Positions 36,692 through 44,306 of a stretch of 44,423 bases of DNA are shown here, one piece after another. The notes beneath the pieces were generated by a model that was not told the DNA's origin, searched no databases, and saw only the letters and a list, made by a program, of their open reading frames with translations. A program made the translations under genes and the position numbers. The stretch is from assembly GCA_031291845.1 (NCBI GenBank), contig JARLIH010000432.1:1-44423 (forward strand), given 5' to 3'. The DNA is from Isosphaeraceae bacterium. Lineage in GTDB: Bacteria; Planctomycetota; Planctomycetia; Isosphaerales; Isosphaeraceae. Each line of letters starts with the position of its first letter. Position 1 is the first letter of the stretch.

Positions 36692-36720
36692 CCACGCCCG
36701 TCGAAGACTTCGGGCGCGCC
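36692..36720 (-). repeat. REP-like palindrome, copy E
   Basis: CCACGCCCGTCGAAGACTTC followed by GGGCGCGCC. Opposite orientation to copy D. The loop contains CGAAGACTTCG, itself a palindrome. Confidence 0.85.
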
Positions 36721-36773
36721 ACCCACCCCTCGCAGGCCCGCCAATGAAGCACGATTGACGTGTGCGTCGAGTT

Positions 36774-37097
36774 TCAGGCGTCGAGCCAAGGATCCCAGAC
36801 GCCGGACCGCGCGGGCGCTGCGTTGCGCGTTGACGAGTCCGTCTTTCGCAGGCGAGCGCCGACCCATGAAACCAGGCCCGCCCAAGAGGCGGCCCTAGCG
36901 CGGCGGGCCCGCCATGGCTGCCGCGGCGCGGACCTCCGTCGCAGCCTACGCCGGCTCGGCCAGAGAAGGCAACCGCACGACGGACAAGGGGCGTCACCGG
37001 GCGGGTCGGACGGCTCGACCCAAACCCAGCGCCGGCAAATCGGGCAGTGGTGCGGGAAGCCGCTGCCCAGCATTCCCGTCGCGATGATCGTGCGCAT
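36774..37097 (-). CDS. Small zinc-ribbon protein
   Basis: A 107-residue protein whose N-terminal half is a zinc ribbon: HCPICRRWVWVEPSDPPGDA followed by PCPSCGCLLW, two CxxC pairs spaced for one Zn(II). The E-P-S-x-P-P-G-D-x-P-C-P-x-C-G core is one I associate with planctomycete proteins. The C-terminal half is Arg-rich and low in complexity (RRRLRRRSAPRQPWRARRAR), so the original fold may end near residue 50. ATG 37097 has GGAGG seven bases upstream, but that Shine-Dalgarno lies inside the stem of the hairpin at 37101-37136. It follows the polyferredoxin gene on the same strand. Role unknown; nucleic-acid or protein contact is plausible. Confidence 0.6.
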   Translation of the reverse strand: MRTIIATGMLGSGFPHHCPICRRWVWVEPSDPPGDAPCPSCGCLLWPSRRRLRRRSAPRQPWRARRARAASWAGLVSWVGARLRKTDSSTRNAAPARSGVWDPWLDA

Positions 37098-37100
37098 CAC

Positions 37101-37136
37101 AAACCCTCCAGGTCAGGGACCTGACCTGGAGGGTTT
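37101..37136 (-). terminator. 17-bp stem-loop: terminator of the polyferredoxin gene and possible translation switch
   Basis: Perfect arms 37101-37117 (AAACCCTCCAGGTCAGG) and 37120-37136 with only two bases between. On the minus strand it follows the polyferredoxin stop by about 53 bases and ends in GGGTTTG. The minus-strand GGAGG that serves ATG 37097 is part of the downstream arm, so folding would hide it. Confidence 0.65.
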
Positions 37137-37189
37137 TCGTCGGCCGTGGCCGTTTCTTGGAATGGGGCGTGCCCGCGCTCAGGACCGGC

Positions 37190-38872
37190 TCACACCGAGA
37201 CCCAGTCCGTCGCCTCGCCCTCCACGAGCGAGAGCAGCAGCGAACGGGTCTTGTCGCGCGTCTCGCCGATGGCGGTCACATAGACGGCCGGATCGTCCTT
37301 CACGGGGCATTCGTGCTCGCAGATGCCGCAGCCGATGCAGCGGTCCGGGTCGATGAACGGCCGCTTGAGCTCGAGCGTCGCGCCCCAGCGGTCCGTCACC
37401 TCGACGTTGCGCGTAAAGATCGCCTTGGGACTGACCGGGCAGACCTCCTCGCAGACCACGCAGCTCGTATCCATCGCCCAGGGGAGACAGCGCCCCTGGT
37501 TGTAGAACGCGGTCCCGGTCTTGATCGGCCCCTTCGCCTCGACCGGGCCGACGCCCAGCTTCTCGGCGATCGAGATCTCGCGGATCGCCCCCGTGGGGCA
37601 GACCTGGCTGCAAAGCGTGCAGTTCAGCTCGCACCACCCCATCTTCGAGATCATGATCGGCGTCCAGAGCCCCTCGACCCCCGCCTCGAAGAGGCTCGGC
37701 TGGAGGACGTTCGTGGGGCAGACCCGGATGCACTGGTCGCACTTGATACAGCGCCGGAGGAACTCATCCTCGGCCACCGAGCCGGGCGGCCGGATCACGT
37801 ACTTGCTGAAGTTCTTCCGGACGCCCCCCGAGAGCCGCGCCATCGGGAAGAACAGGAAGCCGAAGAGCCCCGCCAGCACGAGCTGCCGGCGGCGGACGGC
37901 CGGGTACGTCACCTCGCTCGCCTTGCGCGGAAGGAAGCGGAAGGAGAGCGCGTCGTGCGGGCAATCCTCGATGCAGTTCAGGCAGACGAAGCACTCGCTC
38001 TTACGCAGGTCCGCGTGCGGGTCGGAGGCCCCTTCGCAGTTCTTGATGCACAGGTCGCAATCCGTACAGCGCACCGGGTCGCGGTCGATCCGCCAGAGCG
38101 AGAACCGGCTGAAGATCCCGAGCAACGCCCCCAGCGGGCAAAGCACGCGGCAGAAGAACCGCGGGATCCACCAGTTCGCGACCAGCAGGCCGATGAACAT
38201 GATTCCGACGACCCACGCCTGCCAGTACTCGCGCGGCTCGGTGTAAATGTCCTCGGTCGCCTTGTGCACCGTCGGCAGCACGCTCGTCGTCATCGAGCGG
38301 ACCGTTAGCGCGATCGGGTCCAGCAGGCCGATCTGGAGCGAGCTGTTCCCCTGCTTGTGCTCCTCGGCCGCCTCGGCGATCCCGGCGCCCACGGCCGCGA
38401 AGATCCGTCCCGGGCCATGCTGCCGCAGCTCTTTGCCTTTGTACGCGTTGTAGATCTTGCCCGGCGCGTCGATCGCGGTCGGGATCATCCAGAGGCAGGC
38501 CATCGCGATCATGGCGGCGAGGATGTAGTACTTGATCGCGTAGATCTTGCGGTAGCGGTTGACCTCGATCAACTGCTTGGTGTTGCGCCGGTTGCCGATC
38601 CACCCGAAGAGGTGGTGGAGGATGCCGAACGGGCACATCCAGTTGCACCAGACGCGGCCGAGGATCATCGTGATGGCGATGATCACGAGGCCCCAGACGA
38701 GGTTGCGGTAGATCGTGTGCGTGGTGAGCGCCGTGCTGACGGCCACCAGCGGCGTCGCTTCCAGGAACAGCGAGACCGGCCACCCCTTCAAGTACCGAAG
38801 GTCGGTGATCAGCAGGAAGAACAGGAAGAGGCCGAGAAAGAGGGCCTCGTAGGCGCGTCGGATCTTGACCAT
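37190..38872 (-). CDS. Membrane polyferredoxin, NapH/NosR-like
   Basis: A 560-residue iron-sulfur membrane protein. About five hydrophobic helices (near 10-28, 57-72, 112-131, 219-236, 328-346) carry two CxxxCP motifs of the NapH/NosR type, CNWMCP (76-81) and CRVLCP (241-246). Six [4Fe-4S] motifs follow: at 269-279, 294-304, 375-385, 414-425, 471-478 and 512-522. It probably moves electrons between the quinone pool and a periplasmic or exported partner. GGAGGAA lies upstream of ATG 38872. DUF362 and DUF6599 genes lie upstream on the same strand, beyond an inserted toxin-antitoxin block; I infer that the three form one functional module. No nap or nos catalytic gene is near. Confidence 0.92.
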   Translation of the reverse strand: MVKIRRAYEALFLGLFLFFLLITDLRYLKGWPVSLFLEATPLVAVSTALTTHTIYRNLVWGLVIIAITMILGRVWCNWMCPFGILHHLFGWIGNRRNTKQLIEVNRYRKIYAIKYYILAAMIAMACLWMIPTAIDAPGKIYNAYKGKELRQHGPGRIFAAVGAGIAEAAEEHKQGNSSLQIGLLDPIALTVRSMTTSVLPTVHKATEDIYTEPREYWQAWVVGIMFIGLLVANWWIPRFFCRVLCPLGALLGIFSRFSLWRIDRDPVRCTDCDLCIKNCEGASDPHADLRKSECFVCLNCIEDCPHDALSFRFLPRKASEVTYPAVRRRQLVLAGLFGFLFFPMARLSGGVRKNFSKYVIRPPGSVAEDEFLRRCIKCDQCIRVCPTNVLQPSLFEAGVEGLWTPIMISKMGWCELNCTLCSQVCPTGAIREISIAEKLGVGPVEAKGPIKTGTAFYNQGRCLPWAMDTSCVVCEEVCPVSPKAIFTRNVEVTDRWGATLELKRPFIDPDRCIGCGICEHECPVKDDPAVYVTAIGETRDKTRSLLLSLVEGEATDWVSV

Positions 38873-38936
38873 GAAACCTATTCCTCCGCCAACTGAAGGC
38901 TCAAGTCATCCAGTGTTTCGTGCTCGGTTTTGCGGT

Positions 38937-39272
38937 TCAAAGAAACTCGATTCGATTCGTCATCTCATCGCGATCATAAATCTCCCAGAGCAGGACGGGC
39001 TCTCGGATGATTTCGCCGAGAGAGCGCTTCTCCGGGTGGCAATAAGCAATACCAGTGTGCGGCGCTCCCGTCGCGTGCAGCCTGAGAAAGTCGGCATCCT
39101 GAGTGAAAATCACACGGCCTTCGGAAACCGCATATGCAAGCTGCTCTTGATCGGGCGCGCGGAGCAAGCCGGCATCGGTTGACGTCGTTACATCGATGCC
39201 ACGCCGCTGGAGGGCCACAGCGATCCTGGAGTCGCAGTTCTCATCGAGGTGGAACCGTATCGTGTTGGGCAT
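38937..39272 (-). CDS. DUF5615 PIN-like toxin
   Basis: A 111-residue protein of the DUF5615 (Mut7-C/PIN-like) family, putative RNase toxins. The acidic residues of the PIN-like active site are present: FHLDENCDSRIA (D9, E10), DAGLLRAPDQEQLAYAVSEGRVIFTQDADFLRLH with its central acidic pair, and the later HPEKRSLGEIIREPVLLWEIY. Start ATG 39272 (MPNTIRFHLDEN), 32 bases inside the upstream DUF433 gene. DUF433 plus DUF5615 is a recognised toxin-antitoxin arrangement. Part of an inserted block between DUF362 and the polyferredoxin gene. Confidence 0.88.
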   Translation of the reverse strand: MPNTIRFHLDENCDSRIAVALQRRGIDVTTSTDAGLLRAPDQEQLAYAVSEGRVIFTQDADFLRLHATGAPHTGIAYCHPEKRSLGEIIREPVLLWEIYDRDEMTNRIEFL

Positions 39273-39579
39273 GACGTTCCGCCAAGAGCTGCTGGTAGCG
39301 CGACGGAGGAGCATTCGCCTGCATCTCGGCAACGAACGCGTCGTCGGCTTTCATCCGAGCACGGATCTCCTCTTGGTGATCGTGGTAGTATGCCATGGCG
39401 GCATGAACGTCGGCGAGCGTAATCGTCGGATGCGTCGCCACGATCTCATCCGGGCTCATCCCCATCTGCTCATGCCAGACGACGACGTTCTGGACCGTGA
39501 TGCGATGGCCAGCAATGCGGGGCCTGCCACCGCAAACGCCAGGTGTGATCTCAATATGCTCGGTGCTGACGGAAGCCAT
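39241..39579 (-). CDS. DUF433 antitoxin
   Basis: A 112-residue DUF433 protein, the usual partner of DUF5615 toxins. Typical sequence: EHIEITPGVCGGRPRIAGHRITVQNVVVWHEQMGMSPDEIVATHPTITLADVHAAMAYYHDHQEEI, which forms a winged-helix-like DNA-binding domain. The C-terminal tail (about residues 75-112) is charged and should contact the toxin. The start ATG 39579 overlaps the stop of the upstream 122-residue ORF (TAATG), and its end overlaps the toxin start by 32 bases, so all three are coupled. Confidence 0.9.
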   Translation of the reverse strand: MASVSTEHIEITPGVCGGRPRIAGHRITVQNVVVWHEQMGMSPDEIVATHPTITLADVHAAMAYYHDHQEEIRARMKADDAFVAEMQANAPPSRYQQLLAERHAQHDTVPPR

Positions 39580-39947
39580 TAGTCGTTTCCCATTACGCCC
39601 GCGCGGGGCAAAGTTTCCTCAAAGAGGGCGTGCCAAACGAAAAGGCTGTAAACACCCTCGCGCTCGGGATGTCTGCGGGCCACCATCACGACGCCGTAGC
39701 CACCGTCAATGATATCTCCATTTACGTCTTCTTCGTCTCGCTGCACTCCCAGCAGGAAGAGCAGATCGCCGGTGACCGCCGTCACCTTGACTTCCGTCGG
39801 CGCGAGGCATTCAGGCATGAGAAGCCAAATTGAGCGGCCCTCATACTCGAGGGCCAAGACCCGCGTGTTCTCTTCTCCGTAGAAATAGCCCTCTTGCTTC
39901 TCCGCCGACTCGTCGATCCAAAACGGCTTCGTTGCGGTTCCGAACAT
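39579..39947 (-). CDS. Hypothetical protein coupled to the DUF433/DUF5615 pair
   Basis: A 122-residue protein that I do not recognise. Predicted mostly beta strands (TRVLALEYEGRSIWLLMPEC, TEVKVTAVTGDLLFLLGVQ, YGVVMVARRH, VYSLFVWHALFEE). No signal peptide, membrane helix or Cys motif. ATG 39947 is chosen over the longer frame, which would run into the DUF362 gene. It begins 11 bases after the DUF362 stop and ends in TAATG with the DUF433 start. It may be a third member of the toxin-antitoxin block or a separate passenger. Confidence 0.6.
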   Translation of the reverse strand: MFGTATKPFWIDESAEKQEGYFYGEENTRVLALEYEGRSIWLLMPECLAPTEVKVTAVTGDLLFLLGVQRDEEDVNGDIIDGGYGVVMVARRHPEREGVYSLFVWHALFEETLPRAGVMGND

Positions 39948-39958
39948 TATGGCTCGCG

Positions 39959-41059
39959 TCAGACCGTGATCTCCTGCGTCCACTGCGGCCGCCAGTCCTT
40001 GCCCAGGCCGCGGGCGATCACCTTGTCGAGATAGACGATCTCGTGCCGCGACTTGTCGAGCAGCCGCGTGACGCACCAGCTATCGACGGCCGTGCAGTCG
40101 GTACCGACGACGATCGTGTCGGACCGCTTGACGTCGTTCAGGCTGCCGCCGGTCGGGCCGTTGCGCATCAGGAGCTTGCGGCCGTCGGCGATCACGAGCG
40201 TCGGCTTCATCATGAGCGCGAAGTCCGAGATGATGCCGTGAATGTTCTGGTGGAACTGGTTGCGCGGGTTGCCGAGCAGCCCGTACCAGTTCTTCATCGT
40301 GACGGTGGCCTTGCAGAGGTTGTGGTCCTTCACGGGCGAGATGCCGATGACCTTCGTCGCCTCGCGGAAGGGGCGGTAAAACATGCGCCAGGTGTTGGTG
40401 ATGGTCTCGCCGCCGACGTAAAGCTGCTCGAAGTAACTGTCCTTCGGCAGCATCAGCTCCGCACCCGAGCGAATGGCGGCCTCGCCGACCTTCGTCTTGT
40501 AGAAGCAGCTCTCGGGGTTGTTGATCGGGTTGTCGGCGACGATCACCTTGCGGGCGCCGGCGGCCTTGCACAGCTTGACGACGGCCGCGAGCGTGTCGGG
40601 CTGGGTGGTCGCTGCCAGGTCGGGGTTCTTGTCGAAGGCGACGTTCGGCTTGATGACGACGACGTCCCCCTTCTGGATGAACTGGGAGACGCCCCCCATC
40701 GCCGTCATGGCCGCCTCGACCATCTTGAGCGCCTGCTCCTCGCGCGCCTGGTACTCCGCCTCTTTCGAGCTGAAGTCCTCAGCCTTCGGCGGACTGGAGC
40801 GGACGACCACGAGGCTGGGCCGGCTCGGCGGCAGGGTGACCGAGTAATTCTTGAGCTTGACCGGGGGGGGCGGCTTGACCCCCTCCATGCCCCATCGGTC
40901 GCGGAGCAGGTAGCCGCCGGCCAGGGAGCCGCCGATCACGACACCGGTGCCTCCCGCCTGCGTCAGGAATTGTCTGCGCGAGAATGACTCGTCGGCCGGG
41001 TTGACGCCCCCGAGCCGCTCCAGGTTCTTGAGCTGCGTGCGGGTCAGTTTTTCGCTCAT
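39959..41059 (-). CDS. DUF362 protein, Tat-exported
   Basis: A 366-residue DUF362 protein. A twin-arginine signal SRRQFLTQAGG (R28-R29) precedes a hydrophobic stretch, so the folded protein should be exported. The DUF362 core is clear: GDVVVIKPNVAFDKNPDLAATTQPDTLAAVVKLCKAAGARKVIVADN, MKNWYGLLGNPRNQFHQNIH, MKPTLVIADGRKLLMRNGPTGG, and GTDCTAVDSWCVTRLLD. No C-terminal ferredoxin domain is fused, unlike many family members; a separate polyferredoxin is encoded nearby. GAGG lies six bases before ATG 41059. DUF6599 lies 54 bases upstream on the same strand. Function unknown. Confidence 0.9.
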   Translation of the reverse strand: MSEKLTRTQLKNLERLGGVNPADESFSRRQFLTQAGGTGVVIGGSLAGGYLLRDRWGMEGVKPPPPVKLKNYSVTLPPSRPSLVVVRSSPPKAEDFSSKEAEYQAREEQALKMVEAAMTAMGGVSQFIQKGDVVVIKPNVAFDKNPDLAATTQPDTLAAVVKLCKAAGARKVIVADNPINNPESCFYKTKVGEAAIRSGAELMLPKDSYFEQLYVGGETITNTWRMFYRPFREATKVIGISPVKDHNLCKATVTMKNWYGLLGNPRNQFHQNIHGIISDFALMMKPTLVIADGRKLLMRNGPTGGSLNDVKRSDTIVVGTDCTAVDSWCVTRLLDKSRHEIVYLDKVIARGLGKDWRPQWTQEITV

Positions 41060-41113
41060 TGCGCACCTCGGAGGAAGGGGGGGCGATGTTCGGGGATTGT
41101 TGCGTTTGTGTCG

Positions 41114-42745
41114 TTATTTGCCGGTCGGAACAATAGGGACCTTGGCGGGGAGGCCCTTCACGAAGGCACGGGCGAAGGCCTCGGCCTGCTTGGCGTCTGC
41201 GGCCCCGTTGGCCCCTCCGAGGGCGTTGCCCTTCACGAAGAAGGCGTCGTTCAGGCCGACGTTGGAACTCAAAACCATCCGGTCCGCCCCTTCCGCTTCG
41301 ATCGCCTTCACCTCCGCGCCGTTTTTCTTGGCGTCCTCGACATACTGGTCGAAGACGGCCTGCGCCGTCTTCGCGTCGGGATAAGGCCGGAGGAACCCTT
41401 GCCAGGAGTTTGTCCCTTGTTGGTAATCGGCCATGAAGACGTCGGACAAGAAGCTGTACCCGAAGACGTCCTGCGCGACGTACTTCGCGCCCGACTTGCT
41501 CGGCTGGGCCGGCAGCAGCGCGAACAGCCCCTCCGGCGTGGCCTGGACCGATTCGGGCGTCGCCCCGGGCGCGGCGGCCGCCGGAACCTGCTGCGCGGCG
41601 ATCCGCTTGGCCATGTCCTGCGCGAACTTGGCGAACTTCGGGTCGTCCTGCGTCGACACGATTTGCGTGTAGTACGGCCCGGAATAGAACAGGGTGCTCC
41701 CCGAAGCCGTGTACCCGTCCGTGCCCACCGCGAGCGGCTTCGCCTCGTCCGGCTTCTCCGAGCCGTACTTGCCGAGCGCCTTGAGTGAGTTGGCCATCTC
41801 GAAGATGTAGACCTGCACCTCGTTCGACTCATCCCCTGTGGGATGGTAGTAGGCGTACGCCATCCCCTTGACGTCGTACTGGATAAAACTCTCTGCCCGC
41901 CCGTCGATCTTCTCGAACAGGTTGTCGGCGTTGAACGTCTCGAGGTGCTTGTCGCCCGACTTGCCGACCGTCCAACCCGCCGGCAGTTCGGTCAACGGCA
42001 GCATCGCGGCCAGCGGCTGCTGGGGCGCGGGGACGGTGGCGATCTCGGCCGTGGCCGCCGCCTTGGTCAACCCCTCCCCGGCCGCCGGTGCGGGCGCAGA
42101 CGGGGCTACGGCAACCGCCGCCGCTGCCGGCGCGGGAGCAGGCGCCGGGTTGGCCGGCAGCGCTGCCAGTTCCACGGGCGGCGCGGTGAAGTCCATCAAC
42201 TGCTGCGGCCCGTCGAGCGCGATGGACTGGCGTACCGCCGCGAGCCGCTGGAGGACCGCCGGCACAGCCTGCGCCACCGCCGGCGACGTTCCGGCCACGG
42301 CCCGCAGCTTGAGCATCGCCTCGTCGAGCTTCTTGACGGTGTCGACCAGGTTCTTCCGCTCCTCGGCCAACCGCGCCATCTCCGCCTTCACGGCGTGGTC
42401 GGCTTCCTGGACGTCCTGGTACTGCCTCCCCTGCTCCAGCACCGACCACGTCTTGTTCGGGTCGAAGGCGTAGCGATCCTCGTCGAAGTGCCGGCTCTTC
42501 ACCGTGAGTGCGAGGAAGATTGCCGGAATTCCCATCACCAGCACCATCGCCGCCACGATGGACGAAAACTCGGGGCGCTGCATGACCCGCCCCCGCCGCG
42601 CCTTGAACCAGCTCAGCCGGCCCAGCACCGCAAAGGCGATCGGCGTCGACGCCAGCGCCACCGCGGCCGCGCCGATTGCCAGCCCCATGAGCGGATCACT
42701 CAAGAACAGGTCTCGGAGCTTCTCGCCCCAGCTCGTGGAATTCAT
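41114..42745 (-). CDS. DUF6599-like membrane protein
   Basis: A 543-residue protein (549 with GTG 42763). Two hydrophobic helices near the N-terminus (about 18-40 and 62-80), then a coiled-coil-like Glu/Lys/Arg segment (VKAEMARLAEERKNLVDTVKKLDEAMLKLRAVAG), a long Ala/Pro-rich linker (about 205-255), then two related beta-rich domains that I match to DUF6599: NADNLFEKIDGRAESFIQYDVKGMAYAYYHP with VYIFEMANSLKALGKYGSE, and a second copy-like half. Its C-terminal part probably lies outside the membrane. It is the first gene of the run DUF6599-DUF362. DUF6599 is assigned from memory of the FEKIDGRAE/FIQYD pattern. Function unknown. Confidence 0.75.
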   Translation of the reverse strand: MNSTSWGEKLRDLFLSDPLMGLAIGAAAVALASTPIAFAVLGRLSWFKARRGRVMQRPEFSSIVAAMVLVMGIPAIFLALTVKSRHFDEDRYAFDPNKTWSVLEQGRQYQDVQEADHAVKAEMARLAEERKNLVDTVKKLDEAMLKLRAVAGTSPAVAQAVPAVLQRLAAVRQSIALDGPQQLMDFTAPPVELAALPANPAPAPAPAAAAVAVAPSAPAPAAGEGLTKAAATAEIATVPAPQQPLAAMLPLTELPAGWTVGKSGDKHLETFNADNLFEKIDGRAESFIQYDVKGMAYAYYHPTGDESNEVQVYIFEMANSLKALGKYGSEKPDEAKPLAVGTDGYTASGSTLFYSGPYYTQIVSTQDDPKFAKFAQDMAKRIAAQQVPAAAAPGATPESVQATPEGLFALLPAQPSKSGAKYVAQDVFGYSFLSDVFMADYQQGTNSWQGFLRPYPDAKTAQAVFDQYVEDAKKNGAEVKAIEAEGADRMVLSSNVGLNDAFFVKGNALGGANGAADAKQAEAFARAFVKGLPAKVPIVPTGK

Positions 42746-42889
42746 CGTTTGCGCAGCCTTCACTGGGGAGACGCAGAGTCTCCAACAACGGTTGGATTCC
42801 TCATCCGCTGATTATAGCGGTCGAGTTGAGGGGCGGGCAATCCCGTCGCGAAAGGGAACCACGCGCCGGCGATTGGCTCGTGGTAGGAC

Positions 42890-43726
42890 TTACAATGGTC
42901 CCGATTCCCCGAGTCGCTGTCGGAGCTCTTCCAGCTCGAGCCTGAGGCGCTCGTTCTCGCTCTCGGCCGCCGCGCGCGCCGTTTGCTCCTGCTGCTGAGC
43001 AAGTTCCGCTTGTTGTCGGGCGAGCTCCGCCTGTTGCCGGGCGAGTTCCGCCTTCTGGCGCGCGGCCCGCTCTTCGTAGCGGCCGATCTCTGCATCGATC
43101 CGCGCACGCTCCGCCTCCAGCCGCGCGAGCTCGGCCGCGGCGCGGGCCTCGGATGAGGGCAACAGCGTCTTACCGGTCGACGGGTCGTAAAGATGCAAGA
43201 CCCAACCGCTCCTTTCGAAATGGAGACCGAGCACTTCACTGGGCAGTCGCCCTGCGACCGGTTCGATCGGCACGTACTGGCCGCCAACCAGACGGAATCC
43301 CTGAAGAGGAGGATCGAGATACTCCTCCAGCGGATCGAAAAGGAAGTATTCGGGAACCCGAAGGACGTCGCGGTAGAGGACGAATTTCGGATCAAAGTCA
43401 TCCTCGCGCGTCGACGGCGAGGTGACCTCAACGACCAGCTCGGGGCCGCGGTCGCCTTCCTCCCACGTCTTGTAAACGCGCCGGAGGGGATCGTTCCGGG
43501 CCCTGGCCACAAAAACGTCGGGGGCGACGCTCTTCCGCGGGTTGCCTTGCTCGTAATAGACGAACATGTTGCCCGAGACGTACATCATCGGGTCATCGAT
43601 GAATCGTTGCCGCAGCACATCGATGACGGCGACCATCGTGTCGCGGTGCAAGGGCGATTCCGCCATCGGCTTGCCATCCCGCTCGGGGTATTCGACCTCG
43701 GCGGGGGCCAAGGGCATGATGGACAT
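42890..43726 (-). CDS. Uma2 family endonuclease with coiled-coil tail
   Basis: A 278-residue Uma2/DUF820 protein. The restriction-endonuclease-like core (about 20-175) contains APDVFVARARN, the PELVVEVTSPSTREDDFDPKFVLYRDVLRVPEYFLFDP motif with the acidic/Lys active-site pattern, and GFRLVGGQYVPIE. The last 85 residues are a long coiled coil of repeated R-Q-Q-A-E-L-A units. Such proteins are greatly expanded in Planctomycetota and Cyanobacteria; their substrates are not known. GGGAGGG lies eight bases before ATG 43726. Monocistronic. Confidence 0.9.
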   Translation of the reverse strand: MSIMPLAPAEVEYPERDGKPMAESPLHRDTMVAVIDVLRQRFIDDPMMYVSGNMFVYYEQGNPRKSVAPDVFVARARNDPLRRVYKTWEEGDRGPELVVEVTSPSTREDDFDPKFVLYRDVLRVPEYFLFDPLEEYLDPPLQGFRLVGGQYVPIEPVAGRLPSEVLGLHFERSGWVLHLYDPSTGKTLLPSSEARAAAELARLEAERARIDAEIGRYEERAARQKAELARQQAELARQQAELAQQQEQTARAAAESENERLRLELEELRQRLGESGPL

Positions 43727-43860
43727 GATCGCCGCCCTCCCAACGCCCTGCTCTACCCGATGTTACCTCACCGGCCATTCTATCACGGGCCGCATCCAGC
43801 GCGATAGCATTCGTGTCGGTGGTTATCGCACGGCCGGATGGGGACCTCTATTCGGTCGCG

Positions 43861-44016
43861 TCACTCCACCGCGAACCGACCCGGCCCATGTTGCAACGCG
43901 CCCCGTTCACCCACCGAGTCCCTCTTCATCTCTTCTCGGAGGCGCTGGCGCTCCTGGTAGCCCGCGCATCCCACGAGGGGCAAGACGAAGATCGCCACCA
44001 AGATCCATGGTTTCAT
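43861..44016 (-). CDS. Small lipoprotein, 51 residues
   Basis: A short ORF with a textbook lipoprotein signal: MKPWILVAIFVLPLVGCAGY, in which the lipobox L-V-G-C places the lipidated Cys at residue 17. The mature part is about 35 charged residues (QERQRLREEMKRDSVGERG). GGAG lies eight bases before ATG 44016. Too small for a domain call; it probably sits in a membrane as a small anchor or stress protein. Confidence 0.6.
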   Translation of the reverse strand: MKPWILVAIFVLPLVGCAGYQERQRLREEMKRDSVGERGALQHGPGRFAVE

Positions 44017-44306
44017 GGGATGGGCTCCGTCCCGAAGCCTTCCGACGCGACGCAAGGGGTCGAACCGCAACCGGGTTCGCGCGCGGACGTCCGCTCCCCT
44101 TGGGGGAGAAGACGTGCAGAGTACACAACCCGCGCAGCCCCACAAGAGGAGAATCGGGCCTCAACCACGAGTTCCCCAGGGTCCAGGTCGATACGGAACG
44201 GCGTTGCATCCGCAAATGGCCGGAATTTCGGACACTCCTCGCTGATCCCCACGGGTCATCCTTCACGCGAAGCCGGGGGACCGGGTGCCATGCCCACGTC
44301 TTTGTC
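44017..44306. other. Region without supported gene
   Basis: Upstream of the small lipoprotein gene. Several overlapping ORFs exist on both strands but none has a recognisable domain, signal peptide or good ribosome-binding site. The lipoprotein promoter should lie here. Confidence 0.4.

Larger units (their letters stand above)
36446..36773. other. Intergenic region with inverted REP-like doublet
   Basis: About 328 bases between the FGE start and the stop of the zinc-ribbon gene. It holds REP-like copies D and E, facing each other. I see no other gene. The FGE promoter should lie in 36450-36550, where sequence such as AATTATCATAGGA is A/T-rich, but no boxes can be fixed. Confidence 0.55.
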
